Assembly: GCA_030587505.1 (NCBI GenBank)
Contig: JAUQYY010000090.1
Span: forward strand, 1 to 5,144
DNA length: 5,144 nucleotides
Source: Candidatus Sigynarchaeota archaeon
GTDB lineage: Archaea; Asgardarchaeota; Jordarchaeia; Jordarchaeales; Jordarchaeaceae
Reading direction: 5' to 3'
Part shown: positions 1 through 5,144 of the stretch, piece by piece
Layout of the letters: each line of letters begins with the position of its first letter
How positions within the stretch are numbered: the first letter of the stretch is position 1
Translations under genes and position numbers: made by a program
Notes under the pieces: generated by a model
The model's database searches: none
What the model saw: only the letters and a program-made list of their open reading frames with translations
What the model was told of the DNA's origin: nothing

Positions 1-1980
1 ACCGGCCTTCGCAAGCCTCACGGCTATGTTGTTGGGTATCTGGCCCCCAACCGAAACTATGATTCCGAGGGGTTTTTCCTTCTCGTATATGTCCATTACC
101 CTCTCGAAGCGCAGCTCCTCGAAGTAGAGCTTGTCACTCATATCATAGTCGGTTGAAACTGTCTCGGGATTGTAGTTGATCATTATGGCCTCGTCGACGC
201 CGTAATTTTTCAGCGCCAGAGTCGTGTTCACGCAGCACCAGTCGAACTCCACGGAACTCCCAATCCGGTATGTTCCAGCGCCCAGAACAATGACCTTTCT
301 CTTCTTATTCTCGAAGGTGATATCGTCTTCTTCCCCACCGTAAGTTGCGTACAGGTAGTTTGTTTGAGCCGGCCACTCGGCTGCCAGGGTGTCTATCTGC
401 TTTATGACTGGAAGTATCTTGAACCTCTTCCTTAGCTTTCTCACCTCATCCTCACTCATACCCAAACAGTTCGCAATCTGCTCGTCAGAAAACCCGAGCT
501 GCTTAGCCTTCCTCAAGGCGGCTTCAAGTTCCTCCTCGTCCTCAAGGTTCAGATTTTTCAGCCGCTCCTCCATCCTGATAACGTTTTGGATCTTGTACAG
601 GAACCACTTGTCGATGCCGCTGAGAGAGTAAATCTCATCAATCGACACTCCTCTTTTCAGAGCCTTAACAACCTTGAAGAGCCTCTCATCCGTGGGGTGG
701 GCCAACAGGTACTTTATGTGATCCAATGGTTCAGGCTTAATTTCATCAATATTCCCCACCAATCCCACGGCTCCGATGTCCAGCATTCGGATAGCTTTCT
801 GAATCGCCTCCTCGAAACACTTGCCAATCGCCATGACCTCCCCTACGCTCTTCATCTGAGTCCCAATCTGCCTGTTAACGTTGATGAATTTCTGAAGATC
901 CCAGCGAGGTATTTTAACCACTAGGTAGTCTAGGGCTGGTTCGAAACACGCTGTTGTTATCCCAGTAACCTTGTTGGTCAGCTCGGGCAGGGTGTACCCT
1001 ATGGCAAGCTTTGCGGCGATGTAAGCCAACGGGTAACCAGTTGCTTTCGAGGCGAGCGCGGAGGAGCGGGACAGTCGAGCGTTAACCTCAACAGCGTAGA
1101 AGTCTAACGAATTCGGGTCCAGCGCGTACTGAATGTTACACTCACCCACGATGCCCAAGTAGCGTATAACACGAATGGACGCCTCCCTGAGGGTGTGGTA
1201 CTCCTTATTCGTGAGGGTTTGACTCGGAGCAACCACAATCGACTCGCCCGTGTGTATGCCCATGGGGTCAAAGTTCTCCATATTGCACACAGTTATACAG
1301 TTGTCCACAGAATCGCGGACAACCTCGTATTCTACCTCCTTCCACTTACCCACATACTGCTCCACCAGAACCTGAGATATCATGCTCTGGGCCAATCCTC
1401 TACTCACAATGTTTTCAAGATCATCCTTATTGTAGGCGACTCCAGATCCCTGCCCGCCCAGAGTGTAAGCCACTCTAACCATTACCGGGTAACCTATCCT
1501 ATCAGCTATCTGTAGGGCCTCGTCTATGGAGTTTGCGGCGGCGCTCTCCAGAACCTTAACACCAGCCTCTCTCATCGCATTTCTGAAAAGTTCCCTATCC
1601 TCAGTTATCTCAATGGCCCTAATGGGGGTCCCCAAGACCTTAACATTGTATTCATCGAGAACACCGCTCTTAGCCAGCTCAACACCACAGTTGAGGGCGG
1701 TCTGACCGCCGAAGCTCAGGAGAATTCCGTCTGGTTCTTCCCTCTCGATAACCTTCTCAACGTAATCAGGGAGTATGGGCAGCAGGTAGACCTTTTCAGC
1801 GAATCTAGGATCCGTTTGAATGGTTGCTATGTTGGGATTTATTAGAACTGTTTCGATTCCCTCTTCCCTCATGGCCTTCAGAGCTTGGCTTCCGGAGTAA
1901 TCGAATTCTCCAGCTTGACCGATTCTCACCGCCCCGCTTCCAAGGATTAGAACCTTTTTTATCCAGTCAAGCTTCGGCAT
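1..1980 (-). CDS. carB: Carbamoyl phosphate synthetase large subunit, N-terminal 660 residues (3' end outside window)
   Basis: This is the synthetase subunit that makes carbamoyl phosphate from bicarbonate, ammonia and two ATP in the cytoplasm, feeding pyrimidine and arginine synthesis. All 660 codons from the ATG are open to the edge; family proteins have about 1,050-1,075 residues. Residues 1-400 are the carboxyphosphate half: a pre-ATP-grasp fold opening with GQAGEFDYSGSQ (21-32), then ATP-grasp residues matching E. coli positions, namely Arg129, Arg169, Gly175-Gly176, Glu215 and His243, with Gln284, Glu298, Asn300 and Arg302 one position off. E. coli Glu208 is Gln here, a position that also varies in eukaryotic CAD. 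Residues about 401-555 are the oligomerisation region (GIDKWFLYKI, 455-464). The carbamoyl-phosphate half begins near 560 (GTYRIGSSVEFDW). Its ATP-grasp core and the regulatory C-terminal domain are not visible. The gene starts one base after carA. Identification is secure. Confidence 0.97.
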   Translation of the reverse strand, partial: MPKLDWIKKVLILGSGAVRIGQAGEFDYSGSQALKAMREEGIETVLINPNIATIQTDPRFAEKVYLLPILPDYVEKVIEREEPDGILLSFGGQTALNCGVELAKSGVLDEYNVKVLGTPIRAIEITEDRELFRNAMREAGVKVLESAAANSIDEALQIADRIGYPVMVRVAYTLGGQGSGVAYNKDDLENIVSRGLAQSMISQVLVEQYVGKWKEVEYEVVRDSVDNCITVCNMENFDPMGIHTGESIVVAPSQTLTNKEYHTLREASIRVIRYLGIVGECNIQYALDPNSLDFYAVEVNARLSRSSALASKATGYPLAYIAAKLAIGYTLPELTNKVTGITTACFEPALDYLVVKIPRWDLQKFINVNRQIGTQMKSVGEVMAIGKCFEEAIQKAIRMLDIGAVGLVGNIDEIKPEPLDHIKYLLAHPTDERLFKVVKALKRGVSIDEIYSLSGIDKWFLYKIQNVIRMEERLKNLNLEDEEELEAALRKAKQLGFSDEQIANCLGMSEDEVRKLRKRFKILPVIKQIDTLAAEWPAQTNYLYATYGGEEDDITFENKKRKVIVLGAGTYRIGSSVEFDWCCVNTTLALKNYGVDEAIMINYNPETVSTDYDMSDKLYFEELRFERVMDIYEKEKPLGIIVSVGGQIPNNIAVRLAKAG

Positions 1981-1981
1981 C

Positions 1982-3133
1982 TCAGAAGCCCTCCAGTGTG
2001 TTGAGGAAAAGGTCGAAAAGGTACCTCGTGTCTACTGGTCCAGCGGCATGCTCTGGGTGAAACTGCACAGACAGAACGTTGCGTGTTTTGTGTCTGACAC
2101 CCTCAACAGTCTTATCGTTAACATTCAGGAACCACACCTCCAGATCCGTGTCTGCGAGTGATTCCTGACTAACAGCATACCCGTGATTCTGAGCCGTGAT
2201 GTAGCATCTCCCGGTATTCAAGTCGACACAGGGCTGGTTCTGTGAGCGGTGCCCGTATTTCAACTTGTACGTATCCCCGCCACAGGCTAGGGAGATTATC
2301 TGATTACCAAAACATATACCCATCGCCGGCATGTTCTCCTCAATCAAAACACTCACGGTTGTGATAGTGTCTTTAACCCTCTTCGGATCACCGGGACCGT
2401 TGGTAATCAGCACACCAGAAGGTTTATACTCCATAATCTCCTCCGCAGAGAAGTCGTATGGAACTCGCACCAAGTCAACCCCACGGGCTAAGAGTTCGCG
2501 TAGAATGTTATACTTCACCCCGCAATCAATCACCACGATTCTCTTGTGCCCCCTATTATCGTAAACCACAGGTTCCCTGCAGGTAACCTCAGCCACGAGA
2601 TCCGACTCGTTAGGGTCTGGAACCCTCCCAGCCTCCCTGATCAAACTTTCTATATCTGGTTCCTGACCCTCATCCAGAACCTCTAAAACACCCAGCATCA
2701 CACCATGAACCCTAAGCTTCTTCGTCAACATGCGGGTGTCTATCCCCTGCAGACCAGGAATGTTCTCATCCGCAAGCCAATCACTTAGAGTCTGAGTCGA
2801 CTCCCAGTGGTGTGGCATGTCACAATACTCGTGAACCAAGAATCCCCTTACCTTAATGCCGTCGGATTCGAAAAATCGGGGAATCTTCCAACGATCATAA
2901 ACATTCCTAGGGGGAACCCCATAATTCCCAACAAGCGGGTAAGTGAGAACGAGAATTTGACCGTGGTACGATGGGTCGGTGAGAGCTTCAGGGTACCCAA
3001 CCATACCGGTGTTAAACACTACCTCGCCGTAAACTTTTCCGGTGGCGCCGAAGCCAGTACCCACGAAGTATGTACCGTCTTCAAGCACCAGTATGCCTTT
3101 TCTTTCTTTTCCAGATGACTCGTCCTTGTACAC
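1982..3133 (-). CDS. carA: Carbamoyl phosphate synthetase small (glutamine amidotransferase) subunit
   Basis: CarA hydrolyses glutamine and channels the ammonia to CarB. The N-terminal CPSase small-chain domain carries LVLEDGTYF and GEVVFNTGMVGYPE; the C-terminal class I amidotransferase domain follows from about residue 200. Numbered from the longest reading (TTG at 3148, 388 aa), the triad is Cys279 in GICFGNQ, His364 and Glu366 in QFHPEH, with spacing almost as in E. coli CarA (269/353/355). The oxyanion segment NGPGDP is intact. Asn follows the nucleophile loop glycine where E. coli has His (GICLGHQ), and the block GHRSQNQPC...TAQNHGYAV recalls eukaryotic CAD. I prefer the GTG at 3133 (383 aa): GAGGG lies five bases before it and the TATA element is too close to 3148 to leave a leader. 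The TTG at 3148 has no convincing ribosome site. The product is certain; the start is not. Confidence 0.96.
   Translation of the reverse strand: MYKDESSGKERKGILVLEDGTYFVGTGFGATGKVYGEVVFNTGMVGYPEALTDPSYHGQILVLTYPLVGNYGVPPRNVYDRWKIPRFFESDGIKVRGFLVHEYCDMPHHWESTQTLSDWLADENIPGLQGIDTRMLTKKLRVHGVMLGVLEVLDEGQEPDIESLIREAGRVPDPNESDLVAEVTCREPVVYDNRGHKRIVVIDCGVKYNILRELLARGVDLVRVPYDFSAEEIMEYKPSGVLITNGPGDPKRVKDTITTVSVLIEENMPAMGICFGNQIISLACGGDTYKLKYGHRSQNQPCVDLNTGRCYITAQNHGYAVSQESLADTDLEVWFLNVNDKTVEGVRHKTRNVLSVQFHPEHAAGPVDTRYLFDLFLNTLEGF
1989..1994 (-). promoter_or_regulatory. Shine-Dalgarno site of carB inside the end of carA
   Basis: The minus strand reads GGAGGG eight bases before the carB ATG, within the last codons of carA. 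Good complementarity to the 16S rRNA 3' end fixes the ATG at 1980 as the start. Its position inside carA, with a one-base gap between the genes, suggests coupled translation giving balanced subunits. Confidence 0.8.
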
Positions 3134-3138
3134 TGAAA

Positions 3139-3143
3139 CCCTC
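3139..3143 (-). promoter_or_regulatory. Probable Shine-Dalgarno site deciding the carA start
   Basis: GAGGG sits five bases before the GTG at 3133-3131. It supports that codon over the TTG at 3148-3146, which would place this motif inside the coding region. The spacing is normal, but the match is only four or five bases. Confidence 0.5.
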
Positions 3144-3155
3144 GGCAAACTCGGA

Positions 3156-3176
3156 ATTTTAAATATTTAAACCTTG
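3156..3176 (-). promoter_or_regulatory. Archaeal promoter of carAB: BRE-like purines plus palindromic TATA box
   Basis: The minus strand reads GCAAGG followed by TTTAAATATTTAAAAT. The core at 3158-3171 is a perfect 14-bp palindrome. With the usual 24-28 bases from TATA centre to initiation, transcription would begin about 3135-3142, giving a leaderless or very short-leader carA message. Placement rests on sequence only. The symmetry also allows TBP to bind in the opposite orientation, but no plus-strand gene lies nearby. Confidence 0.65.
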
Positions 3177-3191
3177 CGAACCAAATGGAAC

Positions 3192-3225
3192 AACACTCAA
3201 AAAAAGTGTTCCCTTAAAAAAGAAA
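3192..3225 (-). terminator. Oligo-T/hairpin terminator after the DUF2148 gene
   Basis: Just past the TAG at 3228 the minus strand carries a run of T bases (TTTCTTTTTT, 3225-3216) and then an inverted repeat, AACACT/AGTGTT (arms 3205-3210 and 3192-3197), whose seven-base loop is nearly all T. Archaeal transcription ends at oligo-T tracts, so this probably separates the DUF2148 unit from carAB. It is not a bacterial intrinsic terminator, because the T run lies before and within the weak stem rather than after it. Confidence 0.55.
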
Positions 3226-3227
3226 GG

Positions 3228-3770
3228 CTAGCGATCGAAAAAGATATTCTTAGCGGTAGCCGATAGGGGAACACCAAGAATGTAGTCGGCGTCCATAAGG
3301 TTCAGAAGCTTCGCCGCGACGCCGATACGGTACATCACTCTGTTATCCACACTTATTAGAGATGCTGTTTTCACGGCGGATCCTATCGCTATCCCGAGGT
3401 CAACAAGTTTTAGATTACAGAAAGGCCCCGGAAACGGTACGCCCCTCTTTTCCTGTTTCAGAAACTCCTCGCAGGTCGCGAAGCCGCACGCGCCGCAATC
3501 CGCCCCCACGGTGTCATTGTTCTTAATGCCGAAGAGCAGCACCGCTAACGATTTCTCCACACCGTTAGCGTCCCTGTGAAAATTCTCTCCAGCAATGTCT
3601 GCGAGTTGATGCATCTGTTGAGCTATCTTCTCCTTTTCCTCATCAGTAACAAGGGCGATTATAACAGAATCCTGGCCCAAAGCCTTGGGCGCAGTCTTAG
3701 CGCTTACCATCATTTGAAGCGCAACGCTCAGCACGGCTTCCTTTTTTACATCATCAAAATACTTTACCAT
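3228..3770 (-). CDS. DUF2148 ferredoxin-domain protein (COG4739-like), function unknown
   Basis: The product is 180 residues from the ATG at 3770, the usual length of this family. The family hallmarks are an N-terminal helical part with SAKTAPKALGQD, a cysteine cluster C92GACGFATC100 with a fourth cysteine at 118, and a strongly conserved C-terminal half: LVDLGIAIGSAVKTAS, VDNRVMYRIGVAAK, and the ending PLSATAKNIFFDR. The C-x2-C-x4-C-x17-C spacing resembles [4Fe-4S]-binding domains of the CGxCG type, so an Fe-S cluster is a reasonable inference, but the reaction is not known. No signal peptide or membrane span is seen, so it is probably cytoplasmic. The frame is open up to a TTG at 3809, but GGTGGAG six bases before the ATG makes 3770 the better start. 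It has its own TATA-like element upstream and an oligo-T region downstream. Family assignment is firm; role is open. Confidence 0.9.
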   Translation of the reverse strand: MVKYFDDVKKEAVLSVALQMMVSAKTAPKALGQDSVIIALVTDEEKEKIAQQMHQLADIAGENFHRDANGVEKSLAVLLFGIKNNDTVGADCGACGFATCEEFLKQEKRGVPFPGPFCNLKLVDLGIAIGSAVKTASLISVDNRVMYRIGVAAKLLNLMDADYILGVPLSATAKNIFFDR

Positions 3771-3776
3771 CTTTCG

Positions 3777-3783
3777 CTCCACC
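3777..3783 (-). promoter_or_regulatory. Shine-Dalgarno site deciding the DUF2148 gene start
   Basis: GGTGGAG lies six bases before the ATG at 3770-3768. A longer in-frame reading from the TTG at 3809 would add 13 poorly conserved-looking residues and place this site inside the gene, so the ATG is preferred. Confidence 0.75.
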
Positions 3784-3850
3784 GAACCTTTACCAGTCAG
3801 AACCACCAATCCAGAAAAGTATGATAGACTTCTTGAATACTTCAGATTTT

Positions 3851-3869
3851 TTAATAATAAAACTTTTCA
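3851..3869 (-). promoter_or_regulatory. Probable archaeal promoter of the DUF2148 gene, also a T-rich end for the HIT gene
   Basis: The minus strand reads a BRE-like TGAAAAG and then TTTTATTATTAA. Initiation would fall near 3832, leaving a leader of about 60 bases with a Shine-Dalgarno site. The same A/T-rich stretch follows the HIT stop at 3893 by 24 bases and could also terminate that transcript. I cannot separate the two roles from sequence, and read-through from the HIT gene is possible. Confidence 0.45.
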
Positions 3870-3892
3870 GAAGAATAAATTTAAGATAAGGG

Positions 3893-4396
3893 TTACTCGA
3901 GAATGCTCGCCTTGCTCTTGAGCTTTCTCAGGGTTTCATCGAGGGTTTCCACTATTACCCTGGTACCGTTTATAGTTTCCATGAAGCCTATTTCACTATT
4001 GTATCGGGGTACAACCTGAATGTGAAAATGCCTTACACTAGCGCCCGCAGCCTCGCCTTGGTTAATGCCGATGTTGAATCCCTGAGGGTGATAAACCTCC
4101 TTGAGAAGCCTCACAGCCTTCTGCGTGAGAAGGAACAAGCTGCATATTTCCTGTTTACTAAGTTCCTCAAAGTCCTCAACGTGCCTTATTGGGAATATCA
4201 GCAGGTGACCAGGATTGTAGGGGTAAATGTTCAAAACCACCATGTTTTCCTCGTTTCGAAAAATAATTTTCTGCTGAACCCTCGGATCTCCGCTGGCTAT
4301 GGAGCAAAGAATGCAGTCCACGTCAGGCCTGTTCTCACCCCTAGCATAGCCGCTCTTACTAGGAACGCAAATATAGGAGCGAAACTTCTTTATCAA
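3893..4396 (-). CDS. HIT-superfamily nucleotide-binding protein (Ap4A phosphorylase/HIT hydrolase-like) with an HxHxQ motif
   Basis: This 167-residue cytoplasmic protein belongs to the histidine triad superfamily, which transfers or hydrolyses nucleoside monophosphates. Visible landmarks are Cys28-x2-Cys31 (probable zinc site), YPYNPGHLLIFP (His64), IRHVEDF (His72), GFNIGINQGEAAGAS, and the active-site strand H123-F-H125-I-Q127 followed by VVPR. By family analogy His125 is the nucleophile that carries the AMP/UMP intermediate. The third position is Gln, not His, as in galactose-1-phosphate uridylyltransferase and yeast-type Ap4A phosphorylases, hinting at transfer or phosphorolysis rather than simple hydrolysis. 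The C-terminal part (GFMETINGTRVI) resembles the HIT proteins related to mycobacterial Ap4A phosphorylase. The start is TTG: an in-frame TAG lies seven codons upstream, the only later candidate (GTG, codon 26) would cut close to the CxxC, and GGAGTGAT precedes the TTG. Substrate is unknown. Confidence 0.92.
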   Translation of the reverse strand: MIKKFRSYICVPSKSGYARGENRPDVDCILCSIASGDPRVQQKIIFRNEENMVVLNIYPYNPGHLLIFPIRHVEDFEELSKQEICSLFLLTQKAVRLLKEVYHPQGFNIGINQGEAAGASVRHFHIQVVPRYNSEIGFMETINGTRVIVETLDETLRKLKSKASILE

Positions 4397-4402
4397 TTTC
4401 CC

Positions 4403-4410
4403 ATCACTCC
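4403..4410 (-). promoter_or_regulatory. Shine-Dalgarno site supporting the TTG start of the HIT gene
   Basis: GGAGTGAT ends six bases before the TTG at 4396-4394 and is close to the archaeal consensus GGAGGTGAT. It overlaps an out-of-frame ATG (4404-4402) opening a three-codon frame whose TGA overlaps the TTG as TTGA. The long frame has no ATG or GTG upstream of the TTG before the in-frame stop. Confidence 0.65.
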
Positions 4411-4466
4411 ATTCCTTCTAATAACCGAGCGCCGATTTGATGCTTATTCCCACTTAATCATAGAGG

Positions 4467-4484
4467 TATTAAATAAAAGTTGCT
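4467..4484 (-). promoter_or_regulatory. Probable archaeal promoter of the HIT gene
   Basis: Right after the TAG of the membrane-protein gene the minus strand reads GCAAC then TTTTATTTAATA. Initiation would fall near 4448, giving a leader of about 50 bases before the TTG. The upstream purine element is weak. The T-rich run could also help end the preceding membrane-protein transcript. Confidence 0.45.
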
Positions 4485-4833
4485 AAATCCCTTTTAAATA
4501 CGCCTTGTAGAGGGCAATTATAAACAAAACAACAGCAACAACACCCAAAGCTTCGAACACAACCATATTTTTAACAGTTACATCGGAGAGAAAACCGCCT
4601 AGAGCAAACTCGCTAAGTACGTGTTCAAAGAGGCCCCCATTAAAGGGGTGATAGGCTCCGGCCACACCTCCGTAGATGTACGTAATGGAAAGCATAAGAA
4701 AACCGCCCATAAACAACAAGAGAGACTTGGAACCCGCACGCCTATACGAAGAATAAGCTACAAAAGCCAAGAGTCCGTAGCAACAACCAATGGCAACCAT
4801 CATTACAGAAGCAACATCAAACATCAGAGTCAC
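4483..4833 (-). CDS. Small three-helix integral membrane protein, unrecognised
   Basis: I do not recognise this 116-residue protein. Hydrophobic segments at about 6-28, 37-58 and 88-110 look like three membrane helices. The basic loop YRRAGSKS between the first two should face the cytoplasm, placing the N-terminus outside and the C-terminal YKAYLKGI inside. The outer loop of about 30 residues (59-87) contains HPF and two acidic residues. The 'YRRxGSxSLLL' link recalls small archaeal membrane proteins of similar layout, but that is an impression, not an assignment. No cofactor or catalytic motif is visible. The start is GTG, overlapping the stop of the upstream gene as GTGA, with AAGGAGGG six bases before it; an ATG three codons later is a less favoured alternative. 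Coupling to the neighbouring membrane protein suggests a common complex. Confidence 0.78.
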   Translation of the reverse strand: MTLMFDVASVMMVAIGCCYGLLAFVAYSSYRRAGSKSLLLFMGGFLMLSITYIYGGVAGAYHPFNGGLFEHVLSEFALGGFLSDVTVKNMVVFEALGVVAVVLFIIALYKAYLKGI

Positions 4834-5144
4834 TTTTTACCCTCCTTACTGTGCTTTCCACCAACCCAGCCAGCAAGAATCATAGCCAATCCGAAAACTG
4901 TTATTACTAGAAAGTGAAGCGACTGAAGTATGAGCCACACCTCGAGTTGGGCATTATACATGTAATTCAGACTAAACCTTAACCACTCAAATCTCCAAAC
5001 AAGATAGTAATAGAGCCAGCCAAGCATAGGCTCAAAGTAGACAGAACCAAGCTCAACAATCACCAAAAGGGAAAACGCAGCCGCCAGAAAGAGAAAAAGC
5101 GTTTTCCGCCCCTTTTTAAAGAAAACAGTCAGAGACAAGCCACA
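4830..5144 (-). CDS. Small two-helix integral membrane protein, unrecognised; 5' end possibly outside window
   Basis: I do not recognise this protein. The frame is open to the window edge. The first in-window start candidate is a TTG at 5138 (102 aa) with too little upstream sequence to judge a ribosome site, and no ATG or GTG appears before residue 58 other than as an interior codon, so the true start may lie beyond the edge. Two hydrophobic helices are visible, at about 13-33 and 66-92 counted from the TTG. The basic N-terminus (KKGRK) and C-tail (KHSKEGKK) should both be cytoplasmic, leaving an outer loop (34-65) very rich in Trp, Tyr and Phe (GWLYYYLVWRFEWLRF) that may lie along the membrane surface. 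No functional motif is visible. Its stop overlaps the start of the next membrane-protein gene by 4 bp. Confidence 0.7.
   Translation of the reverse strand, partial: CGLSLTVFFKKGRKTLFLFLAAAFSLLVIVELGSVYFEPMLGWLYYYLVWRFEWLRFSLNYMYNAQLEVWLILQSLHFLVITVFGLAMILAGWVGGKHSKEGKK
4840..4847 (-). promoter_or_regulatory. Strong Shine-Dalgarno site at the junction of the membrane-protein pair
   Basis: AAGGAGGG lies six bases before the GTG at 4833, inside the last codons of the upstream gene. It supports the GTG over the nearby ATG at 4824 and, with the 4-bp overlap, indicates translational coupling. Confidence 0.75.

Noticed and set aside
586..924. Open frame on the plus strand opposite carB (also 389-631, 1195-1515 and 1824-2060)
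   Set aside because: These lie wholly or mostly antisense to the unambiguous carB frame, have no recognisable domain and no ribosome site that I can defend.
1..1980. CarB as a truncated gene
   Set aside because: The frame is still open at the window edge, so the missing half is due to the window limit.
2289..2320. CarA as an inactive CPS1-like subunit because the nucleophile loop differs from E. coli (GNQ for GHQ)
   Set aside because: The nucleophile cysteine, His364 and Glu366 are all present, so glutaminase activity is expected; only an accessory loop residue differs.
2331..3118. Plus-strand open frames at 2331-2564 and 2807-3118 opposite carA
   Set aside because: Antisense to a clearly conserved gene, with composition explained by the carA codons and no domain of their own.
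3576..3824. Plus-strand open frame opposite the DUF2148 gene
   Set aside because: It mirrors the conserved minus-strand gene and runs into its promoter region; no coding evidence.
4012..4032. HIT gene as an inactive copy because the third histidine is missing
   Set aside because: HxHxQ is an established active-site form in GalT and some Ap4A phosphorylases, and the rest of the gene is intact.
4022..4486. 154-codon plus-strand open frame opposite the HIT gene
   Set aside because: Its length is tempting, but the minus strand encodes a complete HIT domain with its motifs, ribosome site and TATA element. The plus frame has no recognisable family.
4621..4917. Plus-strand open frame opposite the membrane-protein pair
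   Set aside because: The minus strand shows clear membrane helices, coupled start/stop and a strong ribosome site; the plus frame is basic, low in structure and a likely shadow.

Overview
The window looks like a chromosomal segment of an archaeon. Every gene I can support lies on the minus strand. The evidence for an archaeon is TATA-like boxes 50-100 bases before several starts with no bacterial -35/-10 pairs, oligo-T tracts at gene ends, GTG/TTG starts with good Shine-Dalgarno sites, and a DUF2148 ferredoxin-like protein of a type common in archaea and anaerobes. I cannot name the lineage.

Layout in the direction of transcription, from high to low coordinates. (1) 5144-4483: two small, unrecognised integral membrane proteins whose genes overlap by 4 bp, so they are translationally coupled; the first runs off the window edge. 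(2) 4396-3893: a HIT-superfamily nucleotide-binding protein behind its own TATA-like element. It has a TTG start and an HxHxQ active-site motif in place of the usual HxHxH. (3) 3770-3228: a DUF2148 protein with a four-cysteine, Fe-S-type motif, followed by an oligo-T/hairpin terminator region. (4) 3133-1: the carAB operon for glutamine-dependent carbamoyl phosphate synthetase. It is preceded by a palindromic TATA element, has one base between carA and carB, and carB is cut by the left edge after 660 codons.

CarA hydrolyses glutamine and passes ammonia to CarB, which makes carbamoyl phosphate for pyrimidine and arginine synthesis. Both subunits read more like the eukaryotic CAD/CPS1 type than the E. 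coli type, and CarB is a fused chain across the point where some methanogens split it. The HIT, DUF2148 and membrane-protein genes have no evident metabolic link to carAB and seem to be separate short transcription units.

There is no gene-free stretch over 300 bases, and I saw no RNA gene, CRISPR array, mobile element or attachment site. Most of the window is housekeeping. The least explained parts are the coupled membrane-protein pair and the variant HIT motif.
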